NCBI GenBank assembly: GCA_945889015.1
Contig: CAMDBL010000009.1
Span: 1 to 45,662, forward strand
Origin: Devosia equisanguinis
Lineage (GTDB): Bacteria; Pseudomonadota; Alphaproteobacteria; Rhizobiales; Hyphomicrobiaceae
Direction of reading: 5' to 3'
Length of the DNA: 45,662 bases
Shown in pieces: positions 34,408 to 42,448 of the stretch (the first letter of the stretch is position 1; each line of letters begins with the position of its first letter). The notes beneath the pieces were generated by a model. It was given only the letters and a program-made list of their open reading frames with translations. It had not been told where the DNA came from and ran no database searches. Made by a program: the position numbers and the translations under genes.

Positions 34408-36165
34408 ATGGAGATCCTACAGCGCGGCGACATGCTGCAGAAGCTGCGGCTGGGCTCGGGCCTGATCCTGTTCACGTTCGCGCTGTTCCATTTCACCAAC
34501 CACGCGCTGGGCCTGGTGCACGTCGAGACCATGCACGAGATGCAGGCTTGGCGGACCTGGGTGACGCGTTCGCTGCCGGGGACCATCGTGCTGGCCGCGG
34601 CGCTGGCGATTCACATCCTGCTCGGCCTGTGGAAGCTCGCCAACCGGACGACCTGGCGGCTCCAGACGTGGGAGCTGGCGCAGGTCGCGCTCGGTCTCGC
34701 CATCCCGTTCTTCCTGTTCCCGCACATCGTCAACACGCGCATCGCGCACACCTTCTTCAACGTCGAGGACAACTACCTCTACGAGTTGGCGCGGCTGTGG
34801 CCGGTGTCGGCGGTCGTGCAGAGCACGCTTCTGCTGCTGGTCTGGGTTCACGGCTGCATCGGCATCCATTTCTGGCTGCGGCTGCATCCGCCCTACCGGC
34901 TGGCGCAACCGGTGCTGCTGTTCCTCGCCATCGTCATCCCGCTGTCGGCGCTCGCCGGCTTCATGGTCTCGGGACGGGCGGTGGCGCAGCTGATCGAGGA
35001 TCCCGCCATGCTGCAGCGGGTCAAGACGCTGACGCGATGGCCCAACGCGGTGGATGGCGACACGCTCGCCGACTTGAGATTCTACGTCCGCATCGGTTTC
35101 TACAGTCTCGCGGCCCTGTTTGGTCTCTATGCCGCCTGGCGCTATTTCGCGCTGATGTCGGGCCCCAAGGTCGCCGTGACCTACACCGGCGGGCCGACGG
35201 TCCGCGTCGCCAAGGGCCCTTCGCTGCTCGAGATCAGCCGCATGAACAAGATCCCGCACGCCTGCGTGTGCGGTGGCCGCGCCCGCTGCTCGACCTGCCG
35301 GGTGCGGATCGACGAGGGCTTCGACGAGCTGCCGCCACCGAAGTTCCCGGAGGCGTTCACGCTCGCCAGCATCAACGCCCCGCCCAACGTGCGGCTCGCC
35401 TGCCAGATCTTCCCGCAGCGCGCGATGACGGTGACGCGGCTGCTGCGTCCGGCGAGCACGGGACCGGAGGCTGCCGACCTGCAGGAGACCGATTCGGCCG
35501 GCGTCGAGAAGCCGCTCGCCGTGCTGTTCCTCGACATGCGCGACTTCACCCGCCTGTCGGCCAACAAGCTGCCCTACGACGTGGTGTTCCTGCTGAACGA
35601 GTTCTTCGCCGCGACTGGCGTCGCCATCACCAACCACGGAGGTTGGATCGACAAGTTCCTGGGCGACGGACTGCTCGCCATCTTCGGCCAGGACGACGGC
35701 GTCGAGGCGGGCTGCCGGCAGGCGCTCAGGGCCGCGCGCGCCATCGACCTCGCGCTCGATTTCGTCAATGCGAAGCTGCAGGCCGAGATCGGACGCCCGC
35801 TGCGGGTCGGAATGGGGATCGACGCCGGACCGCTGCTGCTCGGCCGCATCGGCTACGGTGAGTCCGTAGACCTCACGGTAATCGGCAGCGCCGTCAACGT
35901 GGCGAGCCGGCTCGAGTCGCTGTCGAAGGAGAAGGGCTACCAGATCGTCCTGTCGAAGCGCGTTGCGCGTTATGCCGGTTGGGAGGGCGAGGACCAGTTC
36001 AAGGCGACCGTCGACGTGCGCGGTGTCGCCGAACCGGTCGAGGTGATCGGTGTCGGCCGCGGACGTGATCTACCCGCCGCGATTCTCGCCGCAGGCCTCG
36101 GCGAGGAGGACAAGGTCGGCCGCCGCCGGGGGCGCTCGGCCCAAAATCCAAAGGCGGAAGTGTAG
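34408..36165 (+). CDS. Membrane adenylate cyclase with 2Fe-2S domain and histidine-rich anchor
   Basis: A 585-residue protein in three parts. Residues 1-250 hold about six membrane helices with histidines on helix faces (FALFHFTNH, LAIHILLG, VHGCIGIHFWLRLH), resembling heme-binding membrane anchors of succinate dehydrogenase or fumarate reductase. Residues about 253-345 form a plant/adrenodoxin-type ferredoxin with Cys288-x5-Cys294-x2-Cys297 and Cys332. Residues about 368-550 are a class III nucleotide cyclase with Asp376 and Asp420 for metal, Lys416 and Asp488 for adenine, and Asn497 and Arg501 for the transition state, so it should be active and prefer ATP. Similar architectures in rhizobia are described as redox- or quinone-sensing cyclases. 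ATG 34408 is chosen; GTG 34378 is in frame. Confidence 0.9.
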   Translation: MEILQRGDMLQKLRLGSGLILFTFALFHFTNHALGLVHVETMHEMQAWRTWVTRSLPGTIVLAAALAIHILLGLWKLANRTTWRLQTWELAQVALGLAIPFFLFPHIVNTRIAHTFFNVEDNYLYELARLWPVSAVVQSTLLLLVWVHGCIGIHFWLRLHPPYRLAQPVLLFLAIVIPLSALAGFMVSGRAVAQLIEDPAMLQRVKTLTRWPNAVDGDTLADLRFYVRIGFYSLAALFGLYAAWRYFALMSGPKVAVTYTGGPTVRVAKGPSLLEISRMNKIPHACVCGGRARCSTCRVRIDEGFDELPPPKFPEAFTLASINAPPNVRLACQIFPQRAMTVTRLLRPASTGPEAADLQETDSAGVEKPLAVLFLDMRDFTRLSANKLPYDVVFLLNEFFAATGVAITNHGGWIDKFLGDGLLAIFGQDDGVEAGCRQALRAARAIDLALDFVNAKLQAEIGRPLRVGMGIDAGPLLLGRIGYGESVDLTVIGSAVNVASRLESLSKEKGYQIVLSKRVARYAGWEGEDQFKATVDVRGVAEPVEVIGVGRGRDLPAAILAAGLGEEDKVGRRRGRSAQNPKAEV

Positions 36166-36195
36166 GAGACAGCGACTAGGCGCCGATTGGCCCTT

Positions 36196-36223
36196 GGCCG
36201 GGAGCAGGTTTTGCTTCCCGGCC
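36196..36223 (+). terminator. Hairpin after the cyclase gene
   Basis: GGCCGGGA-GC pairs with GCTTCCCGGCC across a seven-base loop, with one bulged base. No T tract follows, so it may be a weak or Rho-assisted terminator. Confidence 0.5.
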
Positions 36224-36286
36224 ATGCGCCCGCCCCCCTGTCACCCGTGCACCGGAACCTGTAAAAGCTCATCCGGGAGGTGCCCA

Positions 36287-37240
36287 ATGGACGACGTACT
36301 CAAGCTGCCCGCGCACGGGCGCTACGACTGGAGCCCGATCACCAAGCGCAAGCACTACACGTGGCCGGGCGGCAAGCGGCTCGCGTTCTACATCGCCGTC
36401 AACATCGAGCACTTCGCCTTCAACACGGGCCGCGGCATGGACCCGTTCGACATCAACGCCGGGCAATCCACGCGTAACTGGGCCTGGCGCGACTACGGCA
36501 ATCGCATCGGCAACTTCCGCCTGTTCGATATCCTGGACGAGCTCAAGCTGCCGGCGACGATCCTGCTCAACTCCGCCGTCTGCTACGAATATCCCGAGAT
36601 CGTCGAGCGCATCAAACTGCGCGGCGACGACGTCTGTGGCCACGGCCGCACCAACGCCGAGACTTACAAGGGCATGTGGGAAGCCGATGAGCGGCGCGCG
36701 CTGAAGGAGTGCGTCGACGTCATCGCCAAGCACGTCGGCACACGCCCCACCGGCTGGATGGGGCCCGGCGCGGTCGAATCCAGCGTCACGCCCGACCTGC
36801 TGAAAGAGCTGGGCTACACGCACCTTCTCGACTGGCCCGTCGACGATCAGCCGATCTGGATGCGGACCCGCTCTGGCCCGATCCTGTCGGTGCCCTATCC
36901 GATGGAGCTGAACGACGCCGGCACGCTCGCCTGGCGTGACCACTCGGGCCGCGAGTTCGCCGACATGATCGTCGATCAGTTCGAGGAGCTGTTGGAGCAG
37001 TCGGAGAAGCAGCCGCTGGTGTTCGCGCTGTCGCTGCACGGCTTCATCGTCGGTCAGCCGTTCCGTCTGCGCCCCTTGCGCAACGCCATCAAGCATTGCG
37101 TCACCCACAAGCACGCCAAGGACATCTGGTTCACTCGCGCCGTCGACATCGCCGAGTACTGCATGAAGATGGAGCCCGGCATCATCCCCGGCAGCGAGGA
37201 AGCCGCCGCATGGGGCAAGTCGGCGAAGGGGAAGAAGTGA
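36287..37240 (+). CDS. Polysaccharide deacetylase-fold protein, PuuE-like
   Basis: A 317-residue NodB-fold protein. GGGAGG seven bases ahead supports ATG 36287 (MDDVLKLPAHGRYDW). Fold landmarks are KRLAFYIAVNIEHFAF, FRLFDILDELKLPATILLNSAV, CGHGRTNAETYKGM and GWMGPGAVESSVTPDLLKELGY. The usual NodB metal motifs are changed: TFDD is replaced by NIEH, and HSxxH by HGRTN, as in the allantoinase-like (PuuE) branch that acts on small cyclic amides rather than polysaccharides. It is followed by a formamidase-like gene and a metallo-beta-lactamase-fold gene, so a small nitrogen compound is a better guess for the substrate than a glycan. Confidence 0.85.
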   Translation: MDDVLKLPAHGRYDWSPITKRKHYTWPGGKRLAFYIAVNIEHFAFNTGRGMDPFDINAGQSTRNWAWRDYGNRIGNFRLFDILDELKLPATILLNSAVCYEYPEIVERIKLRGDDVCGHGRTNAETYKGMWEADERRALKECVDVIAKHVGTRPTGWMGPGAVESSVTPDLLKELGYTHLLDWPVDDQPIWMRTRSGPILSVPYPMELNDAGTLAWRDHSGREFADMIVDQFEELLEQSEKQPLVFALSLHGFIVGQPFRLRPLRNAIKHCVTHKHAKDIWFTRAVDIAEYCMKMEPGIIPGSEEAAAWGKSAKGKK

Positions 37241-37296
37241 GACGTGGGACGTGGGAAGTCGGAAGTCGGAAGTCAGAATTCAGAAGTCAGAAGTCA
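37241..37296. repeat. Heptanucleotide tandem repeat, eight units
   Basis: Immediately after the deacetylase stop codon eight 7-base units run in phase: GACGTGG twice, GAAGTCG twice, GAAGTCA, GAATTCA, GAAGTCA twice. Consensus GAAGTCA. Heptameric repeats of this kind expand and contract by slippage and occur in intergenic DNA of varied bacteria. Confidence 0.85.
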
Positions 37297-37328
37297 GAGT
37301 CGGTAGGTTCTGCTTGCGCAGCCGGGTT

Positions 37329-37365
37329 CCCCTCCCCCTTGCGGGGAGGGGTTAGGGGTGGGGGT
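37329..37365. repeat. GC-rich palindromic intergenic element
   Basis: CCCCTCCCC (37329-37337), loop CTTGC, GGGGAGGGG (37343-37351) is a perfect nine-base-pair stem, followed by TTAGGGGTGGGGGT. From memory this word is a dispersed intergenic repeat in many alphaproteobacteria and others. It lies in the spacer between the deacetylase and formamidase-like genes, right after the heptamer array, and may fold as a partial terminator. Confidence 0.7.
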
Positions 37366-37383
37366 GAGAGGGACGACGAGAAC

Positions 37384-38334
37384 ATGAGCAAGACGCACCA
37401 TCTACGCTCCACGCCACAGACCGTGCACTGGGGCTTTCTCGACGGCAGCCTGATGCCGGTGCTGACCGTCGATTCCGGCGACCGCGTCCGCATCGACTGC
37501 ATCACGTGCACGCCCGAATCGTCGCCTGCTCCAGCCTCCGGCATGAAGCTGCTGCCCGAGATGGTCGAGGTGTTCGCCAAGGCGCCGCGAGGTGCCGGCG
37601 CGCACATCATGACCGGACCCGTCGCGGTGCGCGGCGCCGAGATCGGCGACGTGCTGGAGGTCCGGATACTCGAGGTGACGCCGCGCATCGACTGGGGCTT
37701 CAACCTGTTCCGGCCCTATAGTGGCACGCTGCCCGAGGACTTCGACCATCCCGGTCTCGTCCACATTCCACTCGACCTGCAGCGCGGCATCGCCACCGTC
37801 GCGGGCGGCATCGAGATCCCGGCGCGGCCGTTCTTCGGCCAGCTCGCGGTGCAGCCACCGCTGAAAGCAGGCCGGCAGAGTTCGAAGGAGCCACGCGGCT
37901 ACGGGGGCAATCTCGACTGCAAGGAGCTGACGGCCGGCGCGACCATCTACCTGCCGTGCTTCGTGCCGGGCGGCGGCTTCTCGACCGGCGACGGCCACTG
38001 GAGCCAGGGCGACGGCGAGGTCGACGGCACCGCGATCGAGACCTGTCTCTCTGGCGTGTTCGAGTTCCACGTCCGCAAGGATCTGGACTGGGTGATGCCG
38101 CGCGCGGAGACGGCGACGCATTTCATCGCGTTCGGCCTCGACCCCGACCTCGACGACGCGGCCAAGCAGGCGCTGCGCGAGATGATCGGCTGGATCACGT
38201 CGATGACCAACCTCTCCCGCGACGACGCCTATCGCCTGTGCTCCTACATCTGCGACTTGCACGTCACCCAGACCGTCAACAACGTGAAGGGCATCCACGC
38301 CATGCTGCCGAAAAGTGTGCTGCAACGGTCGTAA
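37384..38334 (+). CDS. Acetamidase/formamidase-family protein
   Basis: A 316-residue protein of the FmdA/AmdA family. Family marks are TVHWGFLDGSLMPVLTVDSGD near the start, GAHIMTGPVAVRGAEIGDVLEV, GNLDCKELTAGATIYLPCFV and FSTGDGHWSQGDGEVDGTAIE, the last being the metal and catalytic block. It hydrolyses small amides such as formamide or acetamide to ammonia plus the acid; the exact substrate is open. ATG 37384 is used. The gene sits behind a PuuE-like gene and before a convergent metallo-beta-lactamase-fold gene, suggesting stepwise breakdown of a nitrogen compound. The long open frame running upstream through the repeat spacer is accidental. Confidence 0.9.
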   Translation: MSKTHHLRSTPQTVHWGFLDGSLMPVLTVDSGDRVRIDCITCTPESSPAPASGMKLLPEMVEVFAKAPRGAGAHIMTGPVAVRGAEIGDVLEVRILEVTPRIDWGFNLFRPYSGTLPEDFDHPGLVHIPLDLQRGIATVAGGIEIPARPFFGQLAVQPPLKAGRQSSKEPRGYGGNLDCKELTAGATIYLPCFVPGGGFSTGDGHWSQGDGEVDGTAIETCLSGVFEFHVRKDLDWVMPRAETATHFIAFGLDPDLDDAAKQALREMIGWITSMTNLSRDDAYRLCSYICDLHVTQTVNNVKGIHAMLPKSVLQRS

Positions 38335-38349
38335 ATCGGAGAAGGAACC

Positions 38350-39153
38350 TCAGCGCAATCTCGGCACGTCCAGGCGATGCACGAGGCCTTCCGACTGGCT
38401 GTTCATGGCGGGGTAGCGCTTCAGCACCAGCGGATCGTGGCCGGGGACGACGTGGGCAGGCGTGGAGGCGAGGCTATAGAGCTTGTCGTAGCTGCGTAGC
38501 GTATCGGCGACGTCGACCACGATCGGGAATGGCTGGCGCCTCTCCAGGTTCTCGTACATGTGCGCGGCATCGACCGCCAGCACGACCGCGCCGCTCGCCG
38601 TCTGGACACGCACGCACTGCAGCCCACGGCTGTGGCCCGATGCTTTGTGCACCGTGATCCCCGGCGCGATCACGCCGTCGCCGTCATGAAATGTCACACG
38701 GCCCTGGTAAACACGTTTCACCAGCGAGCAGACGTGCTCGACCGTGAAGGATTTCCGCATGAACGGCTCGCACATGCACCGTCCCGTCGCGAACTCGACC
38801 TCGGCGTCCTGGATGTGAAGGCGGGCGCCGGGGAAATGGTCGAGGGTGCCGGCATGATCGTAATGCAGATGCGACACGACGACGGTGTCGACCTTGTCGG
38901 CGTCTATTCCGACGTGCCGCAGAACCTCGCGAGGCTCGTGCGTCAGGGTGCGGCCGCGCGCCTCGGCTTCAGCGCGGTCGAAGCCCGTATCGACCAGGAT
39001 CGTACGCTCGGCGTTTCGGATCACCCACACGAAATAGTCGATCGGCTCGGGCCTGGCGTGATCGTCGGCGGCGAGAAAGTTGTCGGCCCGTGTCCTGTTC
39101 TGATGGGTGCCGTATTTCAGGGCTAGAATCTCATAGGTGTCGGATTCGATCAT
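38350..39153 (-). CDS. Metallo-beta-lactamase-fold hydrolase, AHL-lactonase-like
   Basis: A 267-residue MBL-fold enzyme with an intact two-metal site: VVSHLHYDHAGTLDHF (HxHxDH), the later His of KASGHSRGLQ, Asp in VLAVDAAHMYEN and a terminal His in VVPGHDPLVL. The YFVWVIRNAERTILVDTGFD opening is typical of the N-acyl homoserine lactonase-like subgroup, which also contains other lactonases. GGGAGG seven bases upstream supports ATG 39153. It converges on the formamidase-like gene with only 15 bases between the stops. The substrate is unknown; a cyclic ester or amide related to the two preceding genes is possible. Confidence 0.88.
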   Translation of the reverse strand: MIESDTYEILALKYGTHQNRTRADNFLAADDHARPEPIDYFVWVIRNAERTILVDTGFDRAEAEARGRTLTHEPREVLRHVGIDADKVDTVVVSHLHYDHAGTLDHFPGARLHIQDAEVEFATGRCMCEPFMRKSFTVEHVCSLVKRVYQGRVTFHDGDGVIAPGITVHKASGHSRGLQCVRVQTASGAVVLAVDAAHMYENLERRQPFPIVVDVADTLRSYDKLYSLASTPAHVVPGHDPLVLKRYPAMNSQSEGLVHRLDVPRLR

Positions 39154-39396
39154 GGCATCCTCCCAGGCGGACTCTCGTTGGCGTCAGAATGGTCTGGAAC
39201 AGGGGCCTCGTCGAGGGCGTTGACGGCGGTCGGCTTGCTGGCTCGCGGTTCGCGCAGCGCGGGAGCGAGCCGGATCGCGGAAGCATTGTAACCGAAGCGA
39301 TCGGGGTGGCCTGGACGCGCGCGACACTTGGTTTAATGTGATGGAAGACGATCACGGCTGGCCGTCGTATCGGACGGTATGGTCCGGAGGAGCCTA

Positions 39397-40827
39397 ATGT
39401 CGACCCGCAACGTCTCGTTCCTGCAGGAGTTGCTCAACACCGTCGCCGAGCAGGGCCGCGCGCTGCTGCCTGCGCGATTGTTCGGCGCCAGCGTCGAGGA
39501 GGATGTCGAGGCACTGGCCAAGGCGCTGATGTCGGGTCGTGGCGAGGCGTCCGGCGTCGCCATCGCCCGAGAGTTGCTGCGCCGCTACAAGATCCTCGGT
39601 GCCGACGAGAGACGCGCGTTCTTCCGTTTCCTGCTGGATGAGCTTCAGCCGGATTCGGAAGGCGCTGCCGCGGCCTGCGAGGCTTACCTCTCCGATCCCT
39701 CGCAGCACAACGTGATCGCGCTGCAGAAGGCGATCGCCTCGCCACGCCAGGAGTTTTTCCGGCGCCTGAACCTGCCGTCGGGGGCCACAGGCGCGATCGT
39801 GTCTATGCGCCGGGATCTGCTGCGACTGCCGAAGGTCGAGCCGTCGCTCGAGCCGCTCGACGACGACCTCAAGCATCTGTTGCAGTCGTGGTTCAATCGC
39901 GGGTTCCTGGTGCTGCGGCGCATCGACTGGCAGACGCCGGCGGCGATCCTCGACAAGATCATCGCCTACGAGGCCGTGCACGAGATCCAGGGCTGGGACG
40001 ACTTGCGCCGCCGGCTCGATCCCGACGACCGCTTCTGCTTCGCCTTCTTCCATCCCTCGCTCGGCGACGAGCCGCTGATCTTCGTCGAGGTGGCGCTGAC
40101 CGACGACATCCCCGGCGCGATTGCGCCGCTACTCAAGGAGGAGCGCAAGAACGGCGAGATCATGGAGCCGACGACCGCGGTGTTCTACTCGATCTCGAAC
40201 TGCCAGGATGGCCTGCGCGGCATCTCGTTCGGCAACTTCCTGATCAAGCAGGTGGTCGAGGATCTGGCCAAGGATCATCCGAGCCTCAAGACCTTCGTGA
40301 CGCTGTCGCCGGTGCCGACCTTCGCGCGCTGGCTCGACCGGTTGCTGGCGGACGATCCCGCCGGCATCGTCACGGAAGCCGACCGGCAGGCGATCAAGGC
40401 GTTGCGCGATCCCGACTGGGTCGACCGCCCGTCGGAGCCGCTGAAGGCGACGCTGATGGCGCTCGCCGCGCATTATTTCCTCACGGCGAAGTCGCCCGAC
40501 AACCGGCCGGTGGACCCCGTCGCCCGGTTTCACCTGGGCAACGGCGCCAGGCTCGAGCGCATCAACTGGCTCGGCGACGTCTCCGAGAAGGGGCTGCGCG
40601 AGGGCCACGGCTTGATGGTCAACTACCGCTACGAGCTGAAGGAGATCGAGCGCAACCACGAGGCGTTCGCCAACGACGGCGTCATCGCCGCCTCGCGCGG
40701 CGTGCGCAGCCTGCTGCGGCCGCCCGCGAAAGCCAAGGCGCCCGTGAGCGAGGCGGTGACGACGACGGCTGCGGTCGCGACGGGCTCGCTGCGTCTGCCG
40801 AAACCGCCGGGTGGCGGCACGGTGTGA
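39397..40827 (+). CDS. Malonyl-CoA decarboxylase
   Basis: A 476-residue enzyme converting malonyl-CoA to acetyl-CoA and CO2. The N-terminal helical domain is followed by the catalytic domain with RRLDPDDRFCFAFFHPSLGDEPLIFVEVALT, YSISNCQDGLRGISFGNFLIKQV and VARFHLGNGARLERINWLGD; the last contains the catalytic His region of the family. GGAGG six bases before ATG 39397 fixes the start; the frame is open to 39379. It could drain malonyl-CoA from fatty-acid synthesis or serve malonate use; no malonate transporter or malonyl-CoA synthetase is adjacent. The C-terminal 40 residues are a low-complexity tail. Confidence 0.93.
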   Translation: MSTRNVSFLQELLNTVAEQGRALLPARLFGASVEEDVEALAKALMSGRGEASGVAIARELLRRYKILGADERRAFFRFLLDELQPDSEGAAAACEAYLSDPSQHNVIALQKAIASPRQEFFRRLNLPSGATGAIVSMRRDLLRLPKVEPSLEPLDDDLKHLLQSWFNRGFLVLRRIDWQTPAAILDKIIAYEAVHEIQGWDDLRRRLDPDDRFCFAFFHPSLGDEPLIFVEVALTDDIPGAIAPLLKEERKNGEIMEPTTAVFYSISNCQDGLRGISFGNFLIKQVVEDLAKDHPSLKTFVTLSPVPTFARWLDRLLADDPAGIVTEADRQAIKALRDPDWVDRPSEPLKATLMALAAHYFLTAKSPDNRPVDPVARFHLGNGARLERINWLGDVSEKGLREGHGLMVNYRYELKEIERNHEAFANDGVIAASRGVRSLLRPPAKAKAPVSEAVTTTAAVATGSLRLPKPPGGGTV

Positions 40828-40988
40828 GCGGGGAGCTGCCAGAGCGCCGGCCCGCGAAGGGTGTGGCGTTGCCGGGGCGTCCGACTGTGCTAAGACTGAT
40901 TTTGCCACGTTGAATGACACGCGATCTGGTCGGCGATCCCGGCTGGAGCCGTGAACGAGCCCAGACAGCGGCCTTGCGAGAGAGCGCC

Positions 40989-41954
40989 ATGCGGTACGAC
41001 GAGCAGGATCGGGAAAGCAAGAACGTCGAGGATCGCCGCGGTCAAGGCGGCCGCGGCGGGGGCATGCTGCCCGGTGGCGTCCGCATCCCCATGGGTGGTG
41101 GCGGCATGAGCTTCACCACGTTGCTCATCATCGGCGCGATCATGCTGCTGTTCGGGCTCAATCCCTTGGACATTCTGACCGGCGGTGGAGGCGGCAACTT
41201 CCCCGAGGTGCAGATGCCGCGCATCGATCGTCCGACGCAGACGACGCAGCGCAATCCCTTCGATCTGCCAGGGGGCAAGAGCGGCGCGCCGGTCCAGGCC
41301 AACCAGGACGAGATGAAGAAATTCATCAGCCGGGTACTGGCGGACATGGAGGACTTCTGGGGTAAGGAACTGCAGCAGTACGGCATCCGCTACGAGGAGC
41401 CGCGGTTGATCCTGTTCACGGGCTCGACGCCGACCGCCTGCGGCACCGGCATGGCGGCGATGGGACCGTTCTATTGCCCGCTCGACCGCAAGGTCTACAT
41501 CGACCTCGCCTTCTACGAGGAGATGAAGCGGCGTTTCAATGCGCCGGGGGATTTCGCGCAAGCCTACGTCATTGCGCACGAGGTCGGCCATCACGTGCAG
41601 ACACTGCTCGGAATCGCCGAGAAGGTGCAGCGCATGAAGCAGCAGGTCGACGAGCGCCGCAGCAACGAGCTGCAGGTGCGCATGGAGTTGCAGGCCGACT
41701 GCCTCGCGGGCGTGTGGGCCAAGCGGATCGACACCGCCAAGCAGCGCCTGCAGCCCGGCGACATCGAGGAAGGGCTCAACGCCGCGAGCCAGATCGGCGA
41801 CGACATGATCCAGAGGCAGACGACGGGGCGCGTCGTGCCGGACGCCTTCACGCACGGCTCGTCCGCCCAGCGCGTGCGCTGGTTCAAGCGCGGCTTCGAG
41901 GCAGCCCAGATGCAGCAGTGCGACACGTTCTCGCTTGCGAAGTCAGAGCTTTGA
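40989..41954 (+). CDS. Neutral zinc metallopeptidase, YpfJ family
   Basis: A 321-residue membrane-bound peptidase. After a charged N-terminus (RYDEQDRESKNVEDRRG) and a glycine-rich patch comes one membrane segment, TTLLIIGAIMLLFGLNPL, then a peptidase domain with HEVGHH (197-202) as the zinc site and further family motifs: GMAAMGPFYCPLDRKVYIDL, ELQADCLAGVW and SSAQRVRWFKRGFE. ATG 40989 is preferred over the open frame back to 40914. Its substrates are not known; the fold and the single anchor suggest a periplasmic-facing enzyme. It ends before a strong terminator at 41991. Confidence 0.93.
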   Translation: MRYDEQDRESKNVEDRRGQGGRGGGMLPGGVRIPMGGGGMSFTTLLIIGAIMLLFGLNPLDILTGGGGGNFPEVQMPRIDRPTQTTQRNPFDLPGGKSGAPVQANQDEMKKFISRVLADMEDFWGKELQQYGIRYEEPRLILFTGSTPTACGTGMAAMGPFYCPLDRKVYIDLAFYEEMKRRFNAPGDFAQAYVIAHEVGHHVQTLLGIAEKVQRMKQQVDERRSNELQVRMELQADCLAGVWAKRIDTAKQRLQPGDIEEGLNAASQIGDDMIQRQTTGRVVPDAFTHGSSAQRVRWFKRGFEAAQMQQCDTFSLAKSEL

Positions 41955-41990
41955 CCGCCTCGCTGCCCGCATGATCGTCGAAATGTCGAG

Positions 41991-42013
41991 AAGGGCCCGC
42001 TCGCGGGCCCTTT
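41991..42013 (+). terminator. Terminator after the zinc peptidase gene
   Basis: AAGGGCCCG (41991-41999), loop CTCG, CGGGCCCTT (42004-42012), then T: a perfect nine-base-pair stem with A/T flanks. It lies between the peptidase gene and the end of the convergent small membrane-protein gene and may act on both. Confidence 0.85.
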
Positions 42014-42025
42014 GCCATTTCGGGA

Positions 42026-42397
42026 TCATGAGGCTTGCGGCGTGACGTACGCCAACCCGCAGAGAAGGGTGATCCCGGCCGAGCAGCTGTGCCACCCCCA
42101 GTCATCGTGCCCGAGGCGATAGAAGATCACCATGGCCAGGGCGAACAGGAGCAGTGCGAGCGACAGGAAGGGCTGCGGTCCACCCGATGCCGCCAGAAGC
42201 CATGAGTTGTTGGCGATCAACGCCCACGCCGCCGCTTGATCGAGAGCACGCCAGCGCGCCCGCCCGGAGCCATGATAGAGGGTGGAAGCGACGAGGACGC
42301 AGGTGGTCGAGACGGCGCTGATGACGAGTCCGTAGCCGAGGAACAGGCTCAATGGAACGGCGAATGCGACGTTGCTCAGGGCGGCTGTCGACCACAT
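42026..42397 (-). CDS. Small membrane protein, possibly haemolysin III/PAQR-like
   Basis: A 123-residue protein with about four membrane helices. The stretch VASTLYHGSGRARWRALDQAAAWALIANNSWLL recalls the SxxYH...LD core of the haemolysin III/PAQR hydrolase superfamily, but the length is just over half that of a typical member (about 200), so it would be a short form. The start at 42397 has no good ribosome site. It lies 51 bases after the SPOR-like gene on the same strand. Family assignment is tentative. Confidence 0.6.
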   Translation of the reverse strand: MWSTAALSNVAFAVPLSLFLGYGLVISAVSTTCVLVASTLYHGSGRARWRALDQAAAWALIANNSWLLAASGGPQPFLSLALLLFALAMVIFYRLGHDDWGWHSCSAGITLLCGLAYVTPQAS

Positions 42398-42448
42398 GCG
42401 ACGGCAACGCCACCTGAAGGTACCGGTTCCGCCGAGCCGACGGAAGCC

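Noticed and set aside
37241-37296. CRISPR-like array
   Set aside because: The units are contiguous heptamers with no spacers and no cas genes nearby.
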